Shown piece by piece: positions 60,298 to 64,000 of a stretch of 64,000 nucleotides of DNA. Every line of letters starts with the position of its first letter. Position 1 is the first letter of the stretch. Source of the stretch: Psychrobacter sp. JB385 (GTDB lineage: Bacteria; Pseudomonadota; Gammaproteobacteria; Pseudomonadales; Moraxellaceae); contig NZ_FUKN01000014.1 of assembly GCF_900163785.1 (NCBI RefSeq), positions 558,001 to 622,000 of the forward strand, given 5' to 3'. Under the pieces are notes generated by a model that was not told the DNA's origin, searched no databases, and was given only the letters and a program-made list of their open reading frames with translations. The position numbers and the translations under genes are program-made.

Positions 60298-61110
60298 ATG
60301 AACGCGATTGCCACTTATCAGTATGAGACGTTACAAGTCAGTATCACCAACCAAATATTGACGGTGACTTTGAATCGTCCCCACAAAAAAAACGCCATGA
60401 GCTTTCAGCTAATCAATGAGCTGATTGCTGTGGCAGGTCATATCGGTAAAGACAAAACCCTACGTGCCGTTATTTTAAAGGGCGCAGAAGCAACATTTTG
60501 TGCAGGTATCGATTTGGGTGATCTGAATCATCCAAAAAATAAAGCGTTTGCCTTTTGGGAGCTTGTCAAACCATGGCAGAGCGCTTTTCAACGCGTTTGT
60601 CTTGTTTGGCGTGAGTTACCAGTACCTGTCATTGCTGTTTTGGAAGGCTATTGCATTGGTGCAGGGTTACAATTAGCGCTGGCTTGTGATGTGCGTATCA
60701 GTCACCCAGATTGTCAATTGTCTATTATGGAAGCCAAATGGGGCCTAGTGCCAGATATGGGTTTAACTCAATCTGCCTTTGGCGTTGTACGACAAGATGT
60801 GCTAAAAGAGCTGGCAATGAGTGCACGCATCATTGATGCCAATGAAGGTAAGATGCTCGGTATCATCAGTCATTGTAGTGATACCCCACTTGAGCAGGCA
60901 CAGGCGCTCGCCGCTGAATTTGCCGAGCGTTCTCCTGATGCGGTGCTGGCAAGTAAACGCATCATCAATGCTATGTACCAACAATCTAAGACCACATTAT
61001 ATAAAGAAAAAATATGGCAGCTCAAAATGATGCTCGGTCATAATCGTAAACTGGCGCTTAGAAAAGCCAAGCAAGCGAGTACCGCATTTGCCAAGCGTCA
61101 ATTTAGCTAA
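60298..61110 (+). CDS. Enoyl-CoA hydratase/isomerase family protein
   Basis: A crotonase-fold acyl-CoA enzyme of 270 residues. The N-terminal part has the LNRPHKKNAMSFQLINELI motif, followed by the oxyanion-hole segment ATFCAGIDLGDL and the second one YCIGAGLQLALACDVRIS. The residue after IMEAKWGLVPDMG (aspartate in the PDMG turn) is a plausible catalytic acid, closer to isomerase-type members. The substrate cannot be named. The gene stands alone, between the kinase gene and the efflux pump gene, with short gaps. Confidence 0.88.
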   Translation: MNAIATYQYETLQVSITNQILTVTLNRPHKKNAMSFQLINELIAVAGHIGKDKTLRAVILKGAEATFCAGIDLGDLNHPKNKAFAFWELVKPWQSAFQRVCLVWRELPVPVIAVLEGYCIGAGLQLALACDVRISHPDCQLSIMEAKWGLVPDMGLTQSAFGVVRQDVLKELAMSARIIDANEGKMLGIISHCSDTPLEQAQALAAEFAERSPDAVLASKRIINAMYQQSKTTLYKEKIWQLKMMLGHNRKLALRKAKQASTAFAKRQFS

Positions 61111-61373
61111 TGGTTTTCATTGAAAATAAATATGGTGACAAACGAGCCTAATAGGAGAGAAGGGCAGATTGATGCCATCCCGTCTGTCGAAACACAAGCA
61201 ATCCATGCGATATAAAAATGTCTGCTGACTAATATAAAAGTAACGGTGATACCAGTAAATGTGCTTTATAATTGCGGGCGGTTGTTTATAAAGCTTGTCA
61301 AAATAATAAATAAAAAACGGTGAATAAAGAACGCATAAATCATAAAACTAACCCTATATAAAATGGTCTGAAT

Positions 61374-62633
61374 ATGTCTGCTCCAAAATCCTCTCTACCA
61401 AATAAACCCATTGCTTCTGAACGAGTGCGCTCTGCTGATTTGCCTGTTGCATGGATTATGATGCTTGGGCTTATCGTAGCGGTAGGACCCTTATCTATCG
61501 ATATGTATCTGCCAGCGCTCCCGTCTATGGGTGATGATTTTGGCGTGTCAACGGCTTTTATGGCCAACTCTGTGCCCGCTTATTTTTTGGGTTTGGTATT
61601 TGGTCAGCTGTTTTATGGGCCATTTAGTGATCGGGTTGGCCGCGTCAAACCTTTATATATCGGTATGACCTTGTATGTGATCGCCTCGGTTATTTGTGCC
61701 ACGACAAACAATGAATATGTGTTATTTGTCGGGCGAACGGCACAAGCACTTGGCGCTTGTGTGGGTGCGGTAGTGACACGGGCAGCAATCCGTGATCGTT
61801 TGACTGCCAAACAAACTGCCAAAGCTTTTTCTATTATGATTTTGGTCATGGGTTTAGCGCCCATACTTGCCCCATCACTTGGTGCACTGTTTTTGAAATT
61901 TTTTAGCTGGCATTCTATTTTTTGGTTTTTGGCCGCCTTTGGTGCGCTTAATTTGTTACTGACCAAGTTTTTCTTTTTTGAGACCTTAACAGAAGAAAAT
62001 CGCAATGTGCGTCCTGCCAAAGAAGTGCTCAGTCAGTATTGGGATTTGTTGAAAGATCCAACTTTTAACTACCCAGCTATTGGAGGCGGTTTGCTGATGG
62101 GCGCAATGTTTGTTTATATCAGCTCAGCTTCTGAGCTGATTATGGACACGTATGGCGTCTCAGCGACACACTTTGGCTGGCTATTTGGTATGAATGCGGC
62201 AGGGTTTGTTGGTTTGACTCAGTTAAACCAGTGGCTTACCAACCGTTTTCGTATTTTAAGTATCTTGCGCTTTGGCGCGATGATGCAGGTTGTTTCTGCT
62301 GGCGTCCTGTTTACTATTGGTCTGATATTGGGTACAGACGCGTGGCTGCCCTTGGTACTGGCTTGTATTTTCTTTTGTATTGCAGGATTGGGTCTTACCC
62401 AGCCGAATGCTTCTGCCATTGCATTGGCCTTTCAAAAGCGGCGTGCTGGTATGGCCAGTGCCTTACAAGGCTCACTCATGTTTTCTGTCGGTATTTTCGG
62501 CGGCTTATTGTTAAACCTATTCCCAGTCAATCCTGTTTTAAAGGTTGGTATTGCTATGTTTGCATTGATGAGCTTAGGGACATTCCTCGTTTGGAAGATT
62601 GACCGTAATTTAAATCTCGATGAGACCGATTGA
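61374..62633 (+). CDS. Bcr/CflA-family drug efflux MFS transporter
   Basis: A 419-aa major facilitator of the DHA1 type with twelve spans. The family landmarks are GPLSIDMYLPALPSMGDDFG in span 1, FGQLFYGPFSDRVGRVKPL (motif A) between spans 2 and 3, and GRTAQALGACVGAVVTRAAI with the helix-4 motif. Bcr/CflA members export bicyclomycin, chloramphenicol or sulphonamides and sometimes dipeptides; the substrate here is unknown. A cytoplasmic N-terminal tail of about 22 residues precedes span 1. It is transcribed alone and ends in a strong terminator. Confidence 0.92.
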   Translation: MSAPKSSLPNKPIASERVRSADLPVAWIMMLGLIVAVGPLSIDMYLPALPSMGDDFGVSTAFMANSVPAYFLGLVFGQLFYGPFSDRVGRVKPLYIGMTLYVIASVICATTNNEYVLFVGRTAQALGACVGAVVTRAAIRDRLTAKQTAKAFSIMILVMGLAPILAPSLGALFLKFFSWHSIFWFLAAFGALNLLLTKFFFFETLTEENRNVRPAKEVLSQYWDLLKDPTFNYPAIGGGLLMGAMFVYISSASELIMDTYGVSATHFGWLFGMNAAGFVGLTQLNQWLTNRFRILSILRFGAMMQVVSAGVLFTIGLILGTDAWLPLVLACIFFCIAGLGLTQPNASAIALAFQKRRAGMASALQGSLMFSVGIFGGLLLNLFPVNPVLKVGIAMFALMSLGTFLVWKIDRNLNLDETD

Positions 62634-62658
62634 TATAAAACATCCTTATTTCCATGAG

Positions 62659-62698
62659 AAAAGCATCCATGCATGGTGAGTGTATGGATGCTTTTTTT
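62659..62698 (+). terminator. Terminator after the Bcr/CflA gene
   Basis: AAAAGCATCCAT pairs with ATGGATGCTTTT and a T run follows, 26 nt after the stop. The rest of the gap to 62964 is AT-rich, with no gene seen; it should contain the promoter for the binding-protein gene. Confidence 0.9.
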
Positions 62699-62964
62699 AT
62701 GGTTTCTATATTCCTCTACGTCTCTCAAACGCCTTTCTAAATACCTGTCTGTTAAAAAAATATCACTTAGTGGATATAAACCTTGGCTTCTTTTGTTTTA
62801 TTAGGGGATTATCCATAATAACTGAACATAATTATTGCAATAGTAAAATTAGATAAGTATTATCTACGTAACTTTCTGTAAGTAAACATGTAGAGATATT
62901 ACTTAACCTTGCTAGATTGTCATTTACCAATAGGTACAACAACGTTAAGTTTCAAGGATAGATT

Positions 62965-63843
62965 ATGATGCAGTTATATCGAGCGTTACCCATTTTGTTG
63001 AGCGTCGGCCTATTCGGCTGTGGCAACTCTCCCACTCAAGAAAGCGCTAGTACAGCTGGTACATCAGCAACAGAAAATAAAGACAGTTTTGTTAGCAAAT
63101 TGCCTGATACCGCACCAGTCATCAAGGTTGCTACAACAGGTACGATGCCTCCATTTTCGTTCCAAGATGATTATGGCAACATGCAGGGTATTGATATTGA
63201 CTCAATCCGTGCTATTGGCGAAGAACAAGGGTTCAAAGTTGAGTTTTATAAAGAAACTTGGCAGAACATGTTCGACAGTGTCGAATCAGGTAGTCGAGAT
63301 TTGGCTATCTCAGGCATTTCATATAAAGACGATCGTGCTGCTAAATACGGTCTTTCAAACTCTTACTTCTTCAACCCTTCTGCTGTTATGTATGCTAAAA
63401 GCAACTTAAACATCAATGGCTTGGGCGATTTGAAAGGGTTGCACGTCGCTGGTATGGACGGCACCAAACAGGTTGATCAAGTAAAGGAAACAGGCGGGTA
63501 TAGTGAACTCTCTACTACCGTTACCACTTTTTTATTATTTGAAGACCTTGTCCAAGGTAAAGTCGATGCCATTGTTCAAGATTTGCCTTTATTGCAATAT
63601 ACGGCAGCCAATCATCCTGATCACAAAGTAGTCATCGTGCCTTACGAAGACGAAAATAATCCATCAGCGCAGCAAGTTATATTGATGGCGAAAGGCAATA
63701 CGAAGCTTATCAATCAAGTGAATGAAGGTATTGCCAAGCTTAAAAATGAAGGAACATTTAAAGAGATCGAAGGGCGCTGGTTGGGTGGAAACACTTCTTC
63801 TGAGACGAGCACTTCTGAGACTACTACTAAGCAATTGAGTTAA
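62965..63843 (+). CDS. Amino-acid-type solute-binding lipoprotein
   Basis: A periplasmic binding protein of family 3 (292 aa). The signal peptide ends in the lipobox LFGC (cysteine at about 19), then a Ser/Thr-rich spacer. The binding domain spans about 48-275: VIKVATTGTMPPFSFQDDYG, GIDIDSIRAIGEEQG, LAISGISYKDDRAAKYGLS and the closing EGRWLGG. The Ser/Thr-rich tail is unusual. It may feed an ABC transporter, but the next gene, 12 nt downstream, does not start like a permease, so it may instead serve a membrane-bound sensor. The ligand is not known. Confidence 0.9.
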   Translation: MMQLYRALPILLSVGLFGCGNSPTQESASTAGTSATENKDSFVSKLPDTAPVIKVATTGTMPPFSFQDDYGNMQGIDIDSIRAIGEEQGFKVEFYKETWQNMFDSVESGSRDLAISGISYKDDRAAKYGLSNSYFFNPSAVMYAKSNLNINGLGDLKGLHVAGMDGTKQVDQVKETGGYSELSTTVTTFLLFEDLVQGKVDAIVQDLPLLQYTAANHPDHKVVIVPYEDENNPSAQQVILMAKGNTKLINQVNEGIAKLKNEGTFKEIEGRWLGGNTSSETSTSETTTKQLS

Positions 63844-63855
63844 GGAATTCTAAAG

Positions 63856-64000
63856 ATGGCAACCACACCTAATATCGACAATAAGCGCTATCAAGGTCTG
63901 ATTATTTCAATTGCACTATTCCTATCTTTGATTGGTGCTTTGTTAGCGTTTACGTTTTATACGTCCAGTTTGTTAGAAAGAAACACGGCGTTAATTGACC
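63856..64000 (+). CDS. Partial membrane protein, cut by window end
   Basis: ATG 63856 opens a frame to the window end (48 codons visible). The start MATTPNIDNKRYQGLIISIA is followed by a hydrophobic segment (about residues 12-38) and then SSLLERNTALID, a polar stretch entering the periplasm. AAGGAA lies about 10 nt upstream, at the stop of the binding-protein gene, so the two are likely one operon. A single N-terminal span followed by a helical periplasmic start would suit a chemoreceptor or sensor; a transporter subunit is also possible. The family cannot be assigned from this part. Confidence 0.65.
   Translation, partial: MATTPNIDNKRYQGLIISIALFLSLIGALLAFTFYTSSLLERNTALID

Overview
The window reads as chromosomal DNA of a Psychrobacter-like member of the Moraxellaceae (Gammaproteobacteria). 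The basis is protein style and gene order: smc-zipA-ligA, lepA-lepB-DUF4845-rnc-era-recO-pdxJ, rlmD-relA and cysM-barA, with a moderate GC content. This is an inference from the sequence; no database search was run. Most of the window is housekeeping sequence with short intergenic gaps and clear intrinsic terminators.

Layout. 0-2 kb: a small accessory patch upstream of smc. It holds a membrane-anchored coiled-coil protein, a decayed duplicate of the smc promoter and 5' coding end, and a 313-aa protein with a PD-(D/E)XK-nuclease-like pattern. 2-9.8 kb: smc (chromosome organisation), zipA (division) and ligA (replication/repair). 9.8-11.4 kb: an AT-rich standalone reverse transcriptase of the Abi/DRT ('unknown group') type on the minus strand, the strongest candidate for an antiphage system. 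11.5-21.8 kb: a glutaredoxin-MauE fusion, three small lipoproteins, ygiQ, an ammonium transporter with a good sigma-54 promoter and a coupled unknown gene, an Lrp/AsnC regulator and a RarD-type permease. 22-26.4 kb: smpB, coaD, a 2[4Fe-4S] ferredoxin, bioA-bioD, RNase P RNA and tRNA-Met. 26.6-34.9 kb: a group 2 capsule export operon (kpsM, T, E, D, C, S) without sugar-synthesis genes. 35-42.5 kb: lepA through pdxJ. 42.5-48.5 kb: a FimT-like pseudopilin, an OmpA-family porin, typA, mscL and a small exported protein. 48.8-56.2 kb: mutM, relA, rlmD, a PolB-like exonuclease and cysM, all on the minus strand. 56.6-64 kb: a BarA/GacS hybrid kinase, an enoyl-CoA hydratase, a Bcr/CflA efflux pump, an amino-acid-type binding lipoprotein and the start of one more membrane protein.

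Most unusual observations. (1) A second, broken smc 5' end lies 1.2 kb upstream of the real one; each copy directly follows a non-core gene, which suggests repeated insertion of cargo at the smc promoter. (2) The lone reverse transcriptase has an HIDD catalytic box and a helical C-terminal domain, with an 18-bp palindrome in front of it and a fragment of a neighbouring lipoprotein gene nearby. (3) Three intergenic repeats share a conserved core but have different, internally complementary arms, as expected for a structured RNA or DNA element under selection for its stem. (4) The BarA receiver domain is split by a polar insertion of about 57 residues. Functions for the unknown genes are inferences; no CRISPR array, rRNA, insertion sequence or prophage gene was seen.
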